The notes: generated by a model not told the origin, from the sequence alone. A DNA stretch of 64,000 bases from Callaeas wilsoni (GCA_013398955.1 VWPU01017403.1:1-64000); one strand, 5' to 3'. Shown: positions 1 to 15,490, counted from the first letter of the stretch. Numbers and translations are program-made.

Positions 1-3000
1 TGTCATGGTTTACTTCCTGAGCATTACACATACTACACTATCTGAGGCAGACCAAAATCAGAGCTGAGTGAATCTGAGAACAAAAAGGAAATCAGGCAGG
101 GGGGACAGGAACAGCTTCCTTCCTTAATTTCAACCCCCTTCCTAACATCAGCAGCTTTTTTTTTGTCCAAGAGGGACAGAAAGCAGTGGATTAAGAAGAA
201 ATGTAACTTTTCATTGTAGACTGACCCATGTCAAGACCCTGGGTAATATTATTTTACATAATTCCTTATAAACCCTTAGTTACCTGTGGTTTAAGTCTTT
301 ATTTTTTGCTGTCAGCCTACTTCTCAATGCAAAAATAAATTGCAAGTCTTCACTCTGCCCCCATAAATATTTTCCACAACAAGGTGTTTGTTCTGAAAGT
401 CCCAGATAATGACTCATAATGAGTTTTTTAAAAAGGAGAAGCAATGTATTTTTTAATGTATGAACTATTCTCTCACAGCCAGATGTTCCCCTTCATTGCA
501 CAGCATGAAGAGGTGAAAGGGAGCAGAAAAACTGCCGTGAGAAAGACAAAAAAAATCCCCAAAAGCCAACCCAACAAACAACCAAGGATCGACAGAAACA
601 GGTCAGGTGTCTATTTTACATCTAACTTTGGAATTACCTACATGTGCAGAGTGCATGAAGCTGAGGGTCTTTTGTTGGAGTTCCAGGTCTCTTGGAAGTG
701 AAATAATGGATCAAATGCGTGTAGCATGTGTATCACTAAGAAAGGTCTCAAATAAATAAAATTCAACTATTTTTGGGAAGTTATTGGGTCAAGATGATTC
801 AGAAAATGTAGTGGAGGGAAATGGGTGAAAATCAAGACATATTAGAACATATTTCTTGCTCTAAAGTTTTGTTTCTTTGCTGATTTCACTCAGTTCAACA
901 GTTGTTTATGAAGTATTTTACAGATGGATGCACTCTTTTTCCAAAATGCAAACTACTTAGCCAGATGGCTTCACATCTGGATTAATCTCAGCATGAAACA
1001 GAGAAAGGTAGTTGCATTTTTAAGTATCTGCTCTCTGTAGCAGACCTAAAATTGGTGATGATCACCAAAGACATTTATATCAGTATAATTTGCAAATAGT
1101 ATTTATTTCTCTACTTCTGGCAGTTCTGAATGTTTCTGATGGAAACATTTCAAAGTGTTTGGGTGTCTGATTTGCTTTATCACAATTGCAATGGAAACTT
1201 ACTGCCTGATTGCTTAGGCTAGTATTGGGAAACCCAAACCCAGTTAAAAACAGACAAATAGATGTTTAATGTGAAAATGAAGAAACATAAGTTCTCACGT
1301 AAACTGGTGATGCGCTGAAGCCCCTTATTCAAAATCTTGTCTCAAACTAAAAGGAAGATTGAATATTTTAAGAAGATAGGATTCCCAAAATGCCTTCTGT
1401 GAGCCTTCCTTTTCTGTATCACTGTTGATAATTAACTGAATTAATTTAATTTCATAGGGAAAAGAAACAAATTGATTCCCCAGCCTAACTGTGCAGCACT
1501 GCTTTGCAAGCTTTGCATCGTCAGGTGCATGTTTACATAAGCTATATTCTTTTTATATTTTTGGCACAAACTGCCTTTCATCTACACATAAATTATCTTT
1601 TTGTTTCCTTTTTGCTTTATCTTGTAAATTATTCTGTTGGTTTTTAATCTTTCTTGGAAGCAGTATGACTTTATCTTGGAATGCATTGTACTGTCATAAT
1701 ATTAATGTGTACCAATTCATTAGGTGTCTTCAGAAAGTTTCCATCCTGCAAGGAACTTAAAACGCATGATGTTAGATCTGGATCAGGCAGTCTGCTCCTA
1801 CTGTTTCATGGCTAGACATGGTCTGAGATAACTTCACTGAGCCCAAAATACTTGCTGGAAAGGGCTTGGTTTCCGCTTCTGTGCCTCTGGGTTTCAAGGC
1901 TTCTTGGGAAACCAGTGCTCCTGCTTCTGCCTGAGGACCAAACATTCCACTGCGCTGGTCATCCAGGCCCCTCGCCTTCAGCTCAGGGTCAGCTCTCCTG
2001 CTGTGCCAGTGCACTTGGGCTGCTTCAGGAGAATGCGACAGGAGTGGCCCTCCCTGCAGTCTGATTGCCTGATCATCCTAAGTGGACAACCTCTTGTGCT
2101 GATGGCTCCTTAAAGTATAGACCACAGACACTTGAAATCCTGGAACTACCATCACAGCTTTGCTTTCAGTGTTGTGGTAGTAGTAGTGGTAGCTGGAAGT
2201 GATGAGAATCTGGCAAGCTCAATTTGTCTATGCTGGGAAGGGTGGAAGTCTCAATGCCTGCTCAGCCTCTTTATGCTGGTAGAAGAGGGGACATATATGC
2301 TGATAAAATGATACTAGTGATCAATCCTGACCAGTGCTTCAGAGGGATCCTCGCTGAATTACAACAAAACCGTGTACACCAGTGTTGAACCAGCCCAAAG
2401 TGCCTGCCTTGGGTTTTTGCACGAAGTCAGTTAAACATGCATATTCTCCTCTCTAAAGGCAGGGCCATATTCCAGGTTGCAGAAAAATATCCCAAGTGTT
2501 GTTCTTGCTACCGGAGAGTCAGTCGCACGTAGCCGTGCCAGGCAGTTGTTGATCTGCTCCTTTTCTCCTTGCACGTATTGAGCTGCTGGGCTGTGCTGTG
2601 CCATTAGCCCCTGTAGCAGGGAGGAGGCAGCTGTAGAAGCAGCAGAGTGCAAAGAGAAAGCTTTCTGCAGCCTGAAGGGTTTGCCTCCCTCCCCCATCTT
2701 CAAGGTTTTTACATCTGCTCCCATAGTCACCAAAGAGAGAAAGATATACTAACTCATATACCAACCCACAACAAACCCACACAGGCAGAGCTGTGAAGCC
2801 CTCACCAGGAAGCTGACTTACGCTAAACCTCTCCACTCTTTCTCGTCACACTGCGTTTGGGTCTGCTGTCACTGCTGCCTCCAGATGAACTAGACCCAGT
2901 TGCCAGGACTACTTTGGCCTGTATGCACAGGGGTCTCTGGTTACCTTTAGAGCTTTTGGGTTTTTTGTCCTCTCAATAGTGTAATTGTTCTAATCGGCTA

Positions 3001-6000
3001 AAAAAGAAGTCTGTCTGAAAAAGCCAAGGACACAGAACACCACTCTTCTTTTTTTTCTTCCCTTGTCTCGTCTAGGATAGTTGACTTCCGTAACATTTAT
3101 TTTCAACAGCCTCTTTCAGCTTCCTGCCTCTGGTGAGTTCATTGCATTTTCTTTTTTTTCTAGGAGTCTTAATGTGAATTGATATTCTGAATCAAATTCA
3201 GTGTATTTTGTTTTACTTTTGTTAATTACTATTATTAATAAGTTTGTGAAATTGATTCATGTAATCAGTTTTACTTTTCTGTTAAATACCATCTGTTAAA
3301 TGCTCAATATTGAGATAAACAATTAAACACTGGTTTAGATCTTGCATTTTCTGGATTTTCATTTGTTCCAGAGGTTTTTTTTCACTTTGGCATAAAAAGG
3401 CCTTATATAAAGCAGAAAGAGGGGTGTGATGGGCTGTGCCATGCCAGTTTCTTCCATCTCAACTGATATAAGAAAAAAGAAAAATGGGAATTACTCTCAA
3501 GACGGTGGATCTGATTCTTACGTTCTTTTCTGTTATATGAACTATGAATCAGGAGTGATAGACATGTGCAGATCTGCAATACTTTAAGGGATGGTCTTCT
3601 TCCCCATTTGTGAACTACATCATGCTTATGAGAAGACTGTTCTGCTTCATCTTAAATATTCCCAAGCAAATTTAGGTGAAGATTTTATTGTGAGAATCTG
3701 AGAAATGTGTTCTTAGGACTGGAGTGAGATTCGAAGTATTTTTCATTTGCTAACATATCTGTGGCTGGCTCTGGCTCCAGCGGCTGCCTGGCCCTGCTGG
3801 GTCTAACAAATGCCTGTGCTACCTTCTGAGATGGAAGATGTCCATATCTGAATGTGGATTTAAGGTTTTCTACCTTCTCCTTTCAACTGTGTCTTCACCT
3901 GTGGATGGGGCAGGAGTTGAGCTGTGGCATCTGGCAGAGGCCAGCTTTAATGAGGGATTTATCCTGAATAAAATACTTGCTGAAGAAAAAGGTCGGGTAA
4001 ATGAGATAAGTTAGTTGTTAACAGGCACATCTGTCACCAAGTTTTGGTGTCTGTTGCTGTTGGAATAAGGTGGGATTGTGCTTTATATTTTGCTGCTTCA
4101 TATTTCATATTTTCAGTCCCACCATTTAGATCAGTGTGTGGTGCATTTGTGATTTTCCGGTAGGAAGGACCATATGTGTATACTTATTTGACTTTAGAAT
4201 GGGGTTTGGTGTAGTTTTTCAGAGACTGGTCTGAAGATCTGTCATACAAATAAAGTCAAATCTACCAGAGAAAGTGGGTACAGACTTCATGCGAGTACCA
4301 TGTTTGAGATTTGGGTAGTAACCGCAGGGTCGAAAAGCCACATGTGCACTTGCTTCCTGCTAAGTTTAGAGAGTAGGCCTTAGTGAGGCATAATACCAAA
4401 TTTTACATTCCCTAGATTAGGTGCTGCAAACCAGGAAAAGTGTAGGTTTGTAGTTATAGAGAATCGGTGTTTTTATAAGTAATCTGTACTTACTAAGTTC
4501 CAGAGCAAAGAATTAAATTTAAAAATGGGTTTGATTTTCATGTATAGCAAGACACAAATTCATAGACCATCAGCAGGGCAACATGGCTGTAAATTACTGT
4601 CATTTAATCCCACTTTAAGGTAATTTTATTGTGCCAAAGCAGTGTGAAATCATCTCACAACAGAAGAGCATCAGGCCTCAAAATTGAGAGACTGATGCTA
4701 AAGTCGCATTGTGATAGCAGCTGCTAGTGCCAGTGAAGTAATCACTTGTACAGTGAGGGGCAAGCCATATAAATCCTCACAGATGTAAGTGGGTGATCTG
4801 CAACATACCCAGAGCACACTGGAAATGAGCAGCCAGTGTGGTGGTGGTCTCGCAGGCTGTGCCCGTTTTATAGAGCAGTGGATCTGCACCAGTGGAAACT
4901 CCCGAGGAGCTTTTCTCAGTGACACTTTCTGATAATCAGCTGGGAGGACACTTAGGCAGGGAGATGAAATTCTGCTGTTTCTCCTCTTGCTTTTGCTATG
5001 CAGTTCTAGATGTATAGCAGCGGGTGGGTTAGGCACTTTAATGTAAAAGATTCTCTGTGAAAATTACCTCTTAACCCCTCATTTTCTTTGTGAAATGATG
5101 GTGCTGTGATTCTATAGTTTTCCCTAAGAAACAGTAGAATGTTACTGAATGCACCATTCAAGTGACTAATTTGATTGACATTGACAGTAAAATGAAAAAT
5201 TACAGATTTTTCTATAGTGCTTTTGATTATTGTTTGAAAAGAGATAAAATAAGTAACTGTAAAACTTGCCCTTTTCAAAGTCTTGGTGTAACATTTCAGA
5301 CATGACACCACACAGCTTAACATCATTCCCAAATTAGGTTCTCACATTTTTGGCTAGTGGTGTGTGGTTTTATTAAATCCACAGTTTTCAAATGTTTCCG
5401 TACTATGACACAACTTACAGTTGAAAAATATTTTGAGATAACCCCAGCATAGCTATTAAGAAAGGAGGTTGGCTGCAGCTGTCTCAAGCCCATTATTAAA
5501 ACATTATGGCCTTAAAATACTGGGCAGGATTACACAAGCATAACAAAGCAATGTAACAACAAAATTTGTGGGCTGTAGCCTACCATTAGCTCTTCTCCAC
5601 AAAACCAAATAGAGTTTCATATTTGCTTAGGAGGATTTAGTTGTCCTTCAATTTTTATGTCAGTGAAGGACTGGAAAACCTTTCCAATCCACCAGAAGGA
5701 TCAGTGTACAGTGGAAGGGGAGATTTTGGAGCCTGCAAAACTTCTGTAATGCAGCAGTGTGAGTACTGGAAGTCATGGCTACAAACCTTGGTGTATCAGG
5801 TCTAATGTGAGCAGCTGGCAAAGTGGCAGGGAGCAGTAGTCCCAGCAGCCAGAGTCTGTTGCTGCTGACAGGGTGGCTGGAGGATAGCGGGGAACATGGT
5901 CTGAGCACTTCCTGTGTGCATGTATTCCTCCCAGAGCGGGTACGGGAGTGGTTTGTGCCCAGCCTTGCTTGTGGCTGTGCCCTGTGTTTATCGCAGACCC

Positions 6001-9000
6001 TTCGTCGTTCCCCCCATGCACAGTTCATGGCCCTTCATGCCTGCTGCTGTGTCTGCACCATGTTGCTTTTGCACGAGCAATTGCATTTGGTCTTCGGTTA
6101 GAGAAGCCAAGGAGAAGTGTAAATTGCTAAGGGATGAGGGTGGGGTGAACTTGGCATGCTTCTCTTTATCTGACAAAATGTATGAACCTTCTGGAAACCA
6201 CACGAGGATTCTACTATGGTTTGGGGATTTCCCTACGGGGACCCATGGTGACCTGTCACGTAGGAAAGACCCAGCATGTGCTGGAAAAGGAGCAAACACC
6301 TCTCCTGGCAGAAGCTGGCACAGTGGGCTATGGTTACATACTGTGTGTGATGCCGCTTCTCACGCACAAGCGTGAGCGCGGAATACCAGTAACTGACACT
6401 TGCCAGCTTGAGGTTGTTGTACCATCTGGTGATACCACTTCTCCTTATGAGTGACAGTGTGTTGCTTTTGAAGGTTAGACTGATTTATGTCAAAATATAG
6501 ATGTAACTATCTCTCTTAATATAAAAGCGTGAGACCAAGATCCCTACGTAGCTAGAGGTCTCTTTTGGTTGTCTCCTGTGCCGTGGTCATTGAAAGCACA
6601 TGAAACCTCTCAAACTTGCAAGAAAGCTGTTCTTTCCTTTCATTGATAGGCATGCCAGTGGACACACAGTCTTCAGCTTGCCTTCTTTTTTTTTCCCCAT
6701 CAAATGACTGTGCTTAAAAACTGGTAAAGACTTTGGAGTTTGAAGTTACCGAGCTACTGATATACTCAAATATAAATTAATTTATCTATTAATTATCTAT
6801 CTAATTATCTGTGAGCTTTTTTTTTCTCACTATAAAAATATATTATGAAACAGCTGTCGTAAAAACCCTTCATGTAATTTCTTTAGTTTCCATCAATTTT
6901 AAATGCAAGTTTTTAAATTCCCATCTCTTTCAGTGGAGTTCTGGATGAAAAGCCGTTGGGTAAAATATCTCTGAGTTTGAATCAAGTCCACCAGGATTCA
7001 AAAATAAAGCATGGGAAATGTTCTCATAATGTTCAAACATCTCTCTCCTAAAATATCTCTCTTTTCATATGTGTGATCATTTTCATTCAAAATATGTAAA
7101 AATCAAGAAAATCAAGGAAAACTTTCTATGCTTCCCACTGAAGAACTCTGCCTTAAGATTTACCGTAGCGTGGGGATTTGCATGATCTTTAAACCAACTG
7201 AAAGCCAAGTAGATGTCAGCTATAAATATATGAAATGGCTTCTCAAAATACTCAGCTGAAGAATGAGTGAGAAGGATTTATGTATTACTTTTGGTTGAAA
7301 AGTCTTTTCTCCTCTTAACCTATTCCATATGACCCACTGCTATCTGCAGTATTATGTGTTTTATATAAAGGTGGCAAGAGATCAAGGTTGTAATGGAATC
7401 AGAGAAAAGTAAACAGGCACTAAAATATATATTCTGCTCTGGCATATGGTTGGTGTAAGATACAAATCAATATAAAATCTGAGCTACCAGGTATAACTTG
7501 TGCTAATTCCAGAAAAAAAAAAGAAAAGAAAGCATGTTCCTTTGAAACTGGGCTTTAATCATAACTGTGCATGGAACGTAGGCAGTTTGATGAAGGCAAG
7601 TATGCATGCCCATTTATTTTATCTAATTTAAAATGCTACAATTAAGGAATTCTAGAGAGGCTGCATGGTAAGAAAAAAAATTCCTGCTTGTACTGTAGGT
7701 ACGTATTATCTCTTATTTTATCCGTGAGCTGGATATAGTGCATGAATACTGAGTCACTGAGGCATAGATTGTGGAAGGCAACTCCTTTTTTAAAATTTAT
7801 AAAGCAAATCAAAAAGATAAAAATCATAAATCAACAAATGCCGGACAAGTTATGATAATTGTGTGTTTTATATCACACCTGCTACTTGAAAACTAATTGA
7901 AATTATTTCTAAGCAAGCTCTTCAAATTTTTAACATTTTAATGTACGTCTGTGCACACAAAATTTAAGAATGATGTTAAAGATGGCAGTTTTCCACTGTG
8001 TGAAATCTAGACTATGACTTTAAACACTCTGGTATATACAGAGAAAAGAAAAAGGATTTTTTTGCTGGCAATCTTAAGGGGGAAAATCTAAAATTATCAG
8101 GGGGTTTCTGTGTTATAAAATAAATAACCAAGCAAATTATTGTTGCTTCTTTTGCTAACTTTGCTCATTAACTTCAGAAGCTTAATATTCATCACAGCAA
8201 AACGAACAGTGACATGCAGTAAATATGAGTTCTTCCTAAATTAAAAACAAATCAGTATGTTTTAGCAAGAGGTCATTATTATGAATTGTTTGATCAACTG
8301 CAATATCATTATTACTACTCAAAACACCTGTACATCTGACACTTCATTCTTATCACAAAATATACAAAAATAATCTTGCATGGAATACTGGCTAATTCTG
8401 TTCTAACTACCATTTTCCTGCTCCACCTTTACCTCCCACTGAAGTCAAACTTGTGCAAATACGTAACTCAGTGAACATGGAGAACCTCCTTCTTCTCCTG
8501 CTGATATTAGGGGGAGAAGATCTAGACTTGAGATTCTCCTTATTTTGTGCTAGGTATTTTATAAAATCAGAGCAAAGTTAAACCTGAAGAGACTTCTGAA
8601 AGTGATGTTGGAGATCTTGCAAGAGATGCATTGAGGAAAATGGAGAAATGGTAGGGCAATTTTTGAAGACCTTCTAACATCAAGGAGGATGCTGTATCAC
8701 CTGTATCATTCATGTATTAGCTTTTAGCTGTACTGTTACTGTTCATTCCTTCATAGTGTTTAAGGGAGCCAGTCAAGAAGATCAAGTAGTGTGCAAACAA
8801 GGGAGAGGAGTGCAGTCCTACCTCAGGTTAGAGCCAAAACACCCAGAAGTCAGCCTTCTCCACTGCAGTGGGCTTGGCACAGGCTCTGAAAGACGGGAAG
8901 CCCTTTTGCCTGCAGATGCAAGTGCGTATATGGAATTGCCAGGTTGTTTTAACAATTTATCATGTTACACATCTGCGGGATTTAGTATAAATCCATGCAT

Positions 9001-9352
9001 CTTCTTCAAAATTGTAACATATTGTAAAGATGTGTCTAATAAATGTAATGGCTGCATACACAGCAGAAATGTAATAGTTTACAGTGGGTGGCTGTGTAAT
9101 TTTATATGTAAAACTCTATCAATTAGATACCTAGGTTATTGCAAATCTCCATTTAGCACAGCAGTAATCTCTGCTCATGTGCATACAAATACTCATGTAC
9201 CTGTATGTAGATCATGATCATTTCAACAGTGCATCAATTTGATGCAAGATATATATGTACGTTTTCAAATGATGGTAAGATATCTTGCCCACAATATGTT
9301 GCTTCCTACAGCAATCTGTAGCCATGTCTTTTGCAATGAATTAATATCAATG

Positions 9353-9380
9353 TGTCCATATATATATGTGTATATGGACA
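9353..9380. repeat. Perfect 10-bp inverted repeat in AT/GT-rich DNA
   Basis: The arms TGTCCATATA (9353-9362) and TATATGGACA (9371-9380) are exact reverse complements around an 8-nt spacer. They sit in a longer run of alternating purine-pyrimidine sequence (about 9350-9400). This is most likely simple-sequence DNA able to form a hairpin or cruciform. No function is implied. Confidence 0.6.
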
Positions 9381-10213
9381 TACACACATGCATGTACATA
9401 TGAATGTAATTTTTTTTGTACATGGATGTATTGATTCATTACTAAAATAGTTAGATTTAAAATATACACTGATTTATTTTCAATATTTTTGTGTGTATCT
9501 ATATATGCGCATATATACTTCTATGCATCCAGTCTAGCAAATAATACATCATTCTCTGAGAAATTTAAATGATTATTTAAAACTAAGAAATGTTAGTTGT
9601 GTATGAAAGAGGAATGGATACTTTGTGATGATTATGCCTGTGTCTGCACATGGTAAAAAAAGAACAAGCAGAAATAGGGGCAGGGTTAAGCTCACTGGAA
9701 AGAAAACACAATAATTGTTGAAGGTTGTAAATAAAAGAGTACTTTAACAGCCAAGGAATGTTTCAACAGCCAAAAATATCTGAGGAGATTTTGAACAGTT
9801 AAATCTATTTAAAAAAATTCTACAAAAAAGATGTTGTAAATGCCTTTTTGATTTCTCTCAAACTTCAAAAATTTGAACTGTTTTAAAAGAGGATGTGGCG
9901 TGAAAAATTTGAAGTGGTTTGAGGCTCAAAGTTGCAAACATTTCCACATGTCAATAATTCTACACACACAATAGTCTGATTGAAGTAAATTACTTAAATA
10001 TAATGTATTTTATACTATCAAGGCTTCATTTTGGCTACAATGCAGTTAGACTTGCTGAAAATTTGCTTTTGACCTGTAAGTCATTCTGGCAGAAAAACTA
10101 TTCATAGGTATGTGTGATCGCACTGCAGTCAGCACGCGGCACTTTATCCATGTTTATCTGCAAGTGTATCTGTATCCCCATCTGGACCCAGAAGCAGTTC
10201 TGTGTCAGTGGTG

Positions 10214-10254
10214 AATATATATGTGCATATATATATATGTATGTCTGTGTGTGC
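10214..10254. repeat. AT/GT microsatellite
   Basis: An interrupted run of AT, GT and ATGT dinucleotides. It is ordinary simple-sequence DNA, likely polymorphic in length. Confidence 0.7.
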
Positions 10255-13200
10255 AGAAACAGCGACCATGAGGGACGGCAGATGGACAGATGGTTCATGA
10301 ACTTCTGTGCTCGAACGTACACACGTGTGACATTTGCACACCAGCTGCTCCATGTACGGCTCTGTCTGTAGTGAAACTCAAAAATTTCCTCTCTGTTTAA
10401 GTGCAGAGGAGAAAAATTAGCAAAGAGAAGGGTGGGGAAGAGAGGTGACATATCCAGTATCTTGTAGAAGGAAAATGCTAGGCTTACCTAACTTCAGGCA
10501 TGACATGCTGTTCCATTTCTGATGACTTTGAGGATATTGGATCAGACCAAGAATGGTTTATGAGCTGGTCCTCTGTGAAGGGATTACTTTCCTACACTTG
10601 ATTTACCCCAATTTTAATTTGGAGAGACCATTTATACTGAAAACAGATCCCTTTTGAAAATGACTCATAATACCATGAATGCCACATAGTCCGTAATTTA
10701 CCATGTCACGCCATAAACGCGGAAAAAAATTACTTCAGACTAATGGATTGAATCTTTAAGTGGGTTCTTAGCATTGCCAGATCTCATTGAGTTCTATTTA
10801 GAGATTTAGGATCTCGGATCAGTACATGAGAATCTTACATGCTTTTTGTTAATTTTTGGAGAGGTTCTAATAATCTGTGCTCATGTGTAATTTGTAAATT
10901 GCTGAATCAAGGTGTGATTAGCCACAGAATGAGGGCTCTTGAAGATAAAATAAATATTTCTTTTGTCTCATTCAATAATTAGAATGAGAGTTAAATAGTT
11001 TTTCTCAGCGACTACAGTAAATTGAATAGATCTTTAGATGTGTCATTATCCTTTGCTTATATATATATTATTATAGGTACTATTACTAAAGAAATTAAAT
11101 AGAATTTATTTTAAATTTAAGATAGCTCATTAAGCACTTTTATATGTATGTGCAGTGTGTGAGCACGCGTGTAAATATGTACATTTTGTTACACGAAAAG
11201 CTTTCCTCCCTTTACTAGGACTTCACGTCTCATTTAATCTTGTAAATAACATTGGTCTGTGTTGTTTTATATCAAGATTTCACATTCTCAATATGAGGGA
11301 ATTTTCTTTAAATCTGATAACTTGAGTTCCCTTGCTAATAATAAAGTTGACAAGATTACTGAATATTTGATCATAAATCTTTCTCTTCATTTGCAGTGGT
11401 TAAAACTGCCAGAGAAAGGAACTGAGGAACAGATGTTGTCTTGATCCAGAAGTGATTTTTTGCAAAGGCTTCTAAGAAAGTGGTTCTCTAGTTTCTCGAA
11501 ATTTCCTAAATTAGAAATTAAACCCAAAATTTAGTTCTATATTTTTTTCAAAACAAAACACTGAAATTTGAAAACAGGAACAGGATTTCAGTTTTATCAA
11601 TAAGGGAGTGAGAGGAAAATTTCCAAGTTTTTATGTCTGCAATTTTTTTTTTTTAAATTCTGGAATGGGATTGTTTTTGAGATGACAAGACATCCTGGCT
11701 TTGAAAATTGGGGTTCATTGCATGTTGCTTGCTTTTCTAGCTTTAGAAAGTCATTGAAGAAATGGTTGTACTTAAGGATAAAATATCTGTATAAAAGCTC
11801 TCATCCAAGCTTCTAAGCATCCTTTCAGTTCTTGGAAGTATGAAAGCATGTTGAAAGATAATCTGGCAATTAATCCGTCAGTATTATAAATATATCAGAC
11901 AGCTGAAATATTCTGCCAATGAGTAACCTGCCATCTTACTCTTGGGCCAAAGAATAGAGATGGCCCCTCTGGTAGCCAGTTTGGGAAGTGAATGAGTTGA
12001 ATGGAGATTTTTTGGTGGAATAGTTTGGGGAAAAGATGCAGAACTTTGCAAAGGTATAGGCTGTGAGCCAGTTCTCTTTCATGGCAGTGGTACCACCACT
12101 GAACGTCACTATGGACTGAAACGCTGACACTCTCTGAGGTGGTGGGAGGCTGATTGACAAGACAGGGCTATAGATCAAAATTGTCTAAAAAGGAGTTAAA
12201 AAACCAGGAGGCAGCTAATGCAAATGTCAGAGAATCAGATTAATGAATGCATGACAGGTGCAGCAAGGGCCCATTTGCTTGCAGACCAGCTGCAGTGTCC
12301 AGACGGACTGCAGCTGATGGATTCGTTTTCATGAGACCTGTGCTGTGGAAGCAGTCAGGAGGTTTGTATCTGAATAGAGCAAGTACACTTCACTGACAGA
12401 GCTGAAAGCAAGGTAGTGTGACCTGGACAACCTGGTGATCTAGCAGAGCGTCCAGACTGGAGTCAGAACAGCCACGGTTTCTGTGTCACAGGGGCTGCAT
12501 CTTCTGGGTGCCATCACTAACCGGGCGACAGTGTCTCTGCCCTGTCTTGATTTCTGCCAGTCTTCCTCCTCCTTCCTCTCCTTCTGCTTGCAGGAGTTGT
12601 TCTCAGGGCCTGTTCGTGCCCTGCAGTGCCCACTGTGCCCATGGAGGTGAAGGTGTAAAGCTGCACACTGTTCTGATCAGTGAGGGTAGTCTTTGTGCCT
12701 CCTTCCTCTCCTCACGGGCCTCTAACTAAGGGATGCAGGGAGAGTTTTTACCTATCTGTGGTGCAATTGGAAGGAGCAGTGGTTACAATCAGCACACTGG
12801 AGAAGAACTGTAGGCACTGTTTTGCAGACCTCACCTCTGTGTGAGGTGGGACTTACAAGAGTAGAGTAGATAGGCAAAGACAGTATGTACATTCAAGCAT
12901 GGCACAGCAAATGGAAGTCTCTCCAGTGGTTTTCAACTTTTTCTATTAGTATAAATATTTTAATTTCCTTGCCACATCAAGTCTTTTCAAGAGCTAGTAT
13001 ACACAGTGCCCAAACTGAAAAATTAGCCCACTGTTATCCTAACATAAACAGGAACTCAGCTGAGATGTAACTGAGGTAGGGAGTGGATGATGGCAATAAT
13101 AGTTAGCATGTAAACTTCTTTAACTCTCTGAAGCATTTTGTGACTGTCTGATCTAAAAAGCTAGTTGTTTGCCTGCATGGTTTGTTTACGTATGATCTAA

Positions 13201-15189
13201 TTCCATTGAAATTCCAGCCTACCTGAGTATGTGCTATCAGTATGTAAGATAGGTTTTGAAATTAAGTGTTCCTGACTGTTTTTATTTTCCCATATCATAC
13301 GACGCTGTCCATACCCTGGAGATATTTAGCCATAGTGAGTCATGCTCACAATGATCTTACAGTAGATGCCAGAGATATTCCTGGCATAAATGAAAATCCC
13401 TTTTGGTTCAGTTGATAAACTTAACCCTTTTGGTACAGCAGCCCTGCTTTCCCTTCTTGGTAGAGCTCTTTCAACAAATACCAGATTAGTTTTTCATGGG
13501 ATGTATATTCACTTGAATCCTTTACCTGCAAAGAGCTCGGTGCTGCTGTGCTCTACTTCTCATCCCGTCACATTGCAGATTGGCAGCCCCTCTTACCTGC
13601 TCTGTATCGTATTCAGCCATGATCAAGTGTGAGGCATTTTACCTGCATGAGATTGCTGAGGTGCAGGTCAGACACTGTCAGAAAGCGACTGTTGTAGGGC
13701 TTCTTGTGCTCACATCGTCAGTGAAGTCCGAGGTCTCTGTAACCACACACTAGAGCCTGTATTCCAAAGACAGAGGGAACAAAACCTGAAGTTTACTAAA
13801 GATCGCTACTCAGCATGACCACACAAGAATAAGACATGCATTCTTATATCTAATGATTTTATAAAAGGTCTTATCTTATTATTCAAATAATATCTTCTAT
13901 TGTTATGAGTGATGAAAGCATGAACCAGAAAAAGCATAAAAGAAGATACAGGTTTATATCTTGAACACCAGACACAAAATGAACTTAATAAAGTCAGTAA
14001 ATTTTTGAAAATCAAATTCTTGGAGGAAAAAAATTCCCTCAGCAGCTTAGACTCCATCTCTGATCTGTGATCAGAAGGTTTTCTGCAGTCTTGTAATGGG
14101 TGTAGCACATCGTACTGTTGGACCAAGACAGAATATGAGAGAAAGGTACCAAAACTTTTGCAAATATTTATAAAACTGGTTGTATACTGAGGCACAGAAG
14201 TGCCCAGTGCTGTCTTTAAAAGACACTGCTTTTTGTTGATGTTTAATCAAGCGTTTTCCATCCATTGAGGTGAACTTGCGTAATTATTTTAATACACTAA
14301 TGCTGCTATTGCCCTGAGGCTGCAACAAGGACCAGCTATGTGCCTAATTAAAGATAATAGTTCAATATGCACATATGTAGTCCTGATTATATATGGAGGC
14401 ACATGAATGGTTGTGAACAAATGCAAGATCAGGGCCGCTGAGGGCAATTTGTCCACAGGATCACAGTATGGACCTTGTTATATACCAGGGGTTTTTTATT
14501 ATTCATTGATGGAATGTAGAACAATTTCATTTGCTTTGAAAACAATTCTGCACTGTCGCAATCAAATGTTTCAGCTTTTGTTATTGTCTGTCAACTAGCC
14601 ATATTCACTAGTCCCTAATATCGCTTTCAGTCTTTAATAATTTTTATACTTTCTTTCAAAATAGCCCATGTAATTGGACCTGGTAATCAACAAGTTGAGT
14701 GCCAGAACAATCCTTTTATCTCTCTTTCTCTGTTTTGGCATTTACGAAATTGCAAAAGGCATGCTTTGGACATCCTTATTTTCCCCCACATTCCAATGTG
14801 CGCAAAATAATGAACCTGAAGGCACTAAGGACTACTCACACCAAAGACATGTTTGTTCTGAAAAGGACACTTGGTACATGGAAACTTTCTCCTAAGAATG
14901 TGCAGCTTTGTCTGAATAGGACACTACTATCTTGTGGTAAATTGAGGTGTTTGCAAACTCTATTGCTGACCCAGTTTTGAAGTAGAATACTCTGAAAGAG
15001 AGATTATGATTCATATAAGTAATTTGAATGTTTATCCTACATATTCTTTTTTAACTTTTCATAGATGTGTTTTGTAAAGGTCTTGTTTAATTCCCTTGAG
15101 AGCTTGTTTGGAGAATAGAGAATGTGAGAGAGTGGAGTTAGACCTAATGAATCTTTAAAAGCAAATTTTCAACTGCTGCCACTAAAACT

Positions 15190-15490
15190 TAAATTCACAG
15201 AGCAGCTTGTTTCCCGGCAGCCAGGAATGTCGTGAAGCAGCCTCAGCCTCCATCCCACTTCCTAGAAGCGAGCGGCGATGGTGAGAGCACGGTCTCGCTG
15301 GCAGGCCAGGAAGCTCCGTCTGTTGCAATGACTCCCGTAGATACCGTAACTCAAGTACGCACGGGGACGGCCCCCAGACTTGATGCCACCTCTATAAAGC
15401 AGCGTGCTCCTGCCACACATCTTCCTTCAGCCGGGGCATCTGATGGGAGAGATGCAGGTGTGGCAGCAGCATAAGAGGAGGTAGGGCATG
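15190..15490. promoter_or_regulatory. GC-richer block upstream of RHOH, possible promoter or 5' exon
   Basis: This roughly 300-bp block is clearly richer in G, C and CpG than its AT-rich surroundings. It holds an ETS-like CACTTCCT and a TATA-like CTATAAAG near 15391. It lies about 1.3 kb upstream of the splice acceptor of the RHOH coding exon. Because RHOH is expressed in blood cells, an ETS-driven promoter or untranslated exon here would make sense. This is inference from composition and position only. Confidence 0.2.

Noticed and set aside
5914..6375. A 153-codon plus-strand frame with overlapping frames on both strands
   Set aside because: No domain, no splice or promoter context, and similar-length frames in other phases of the same segment.
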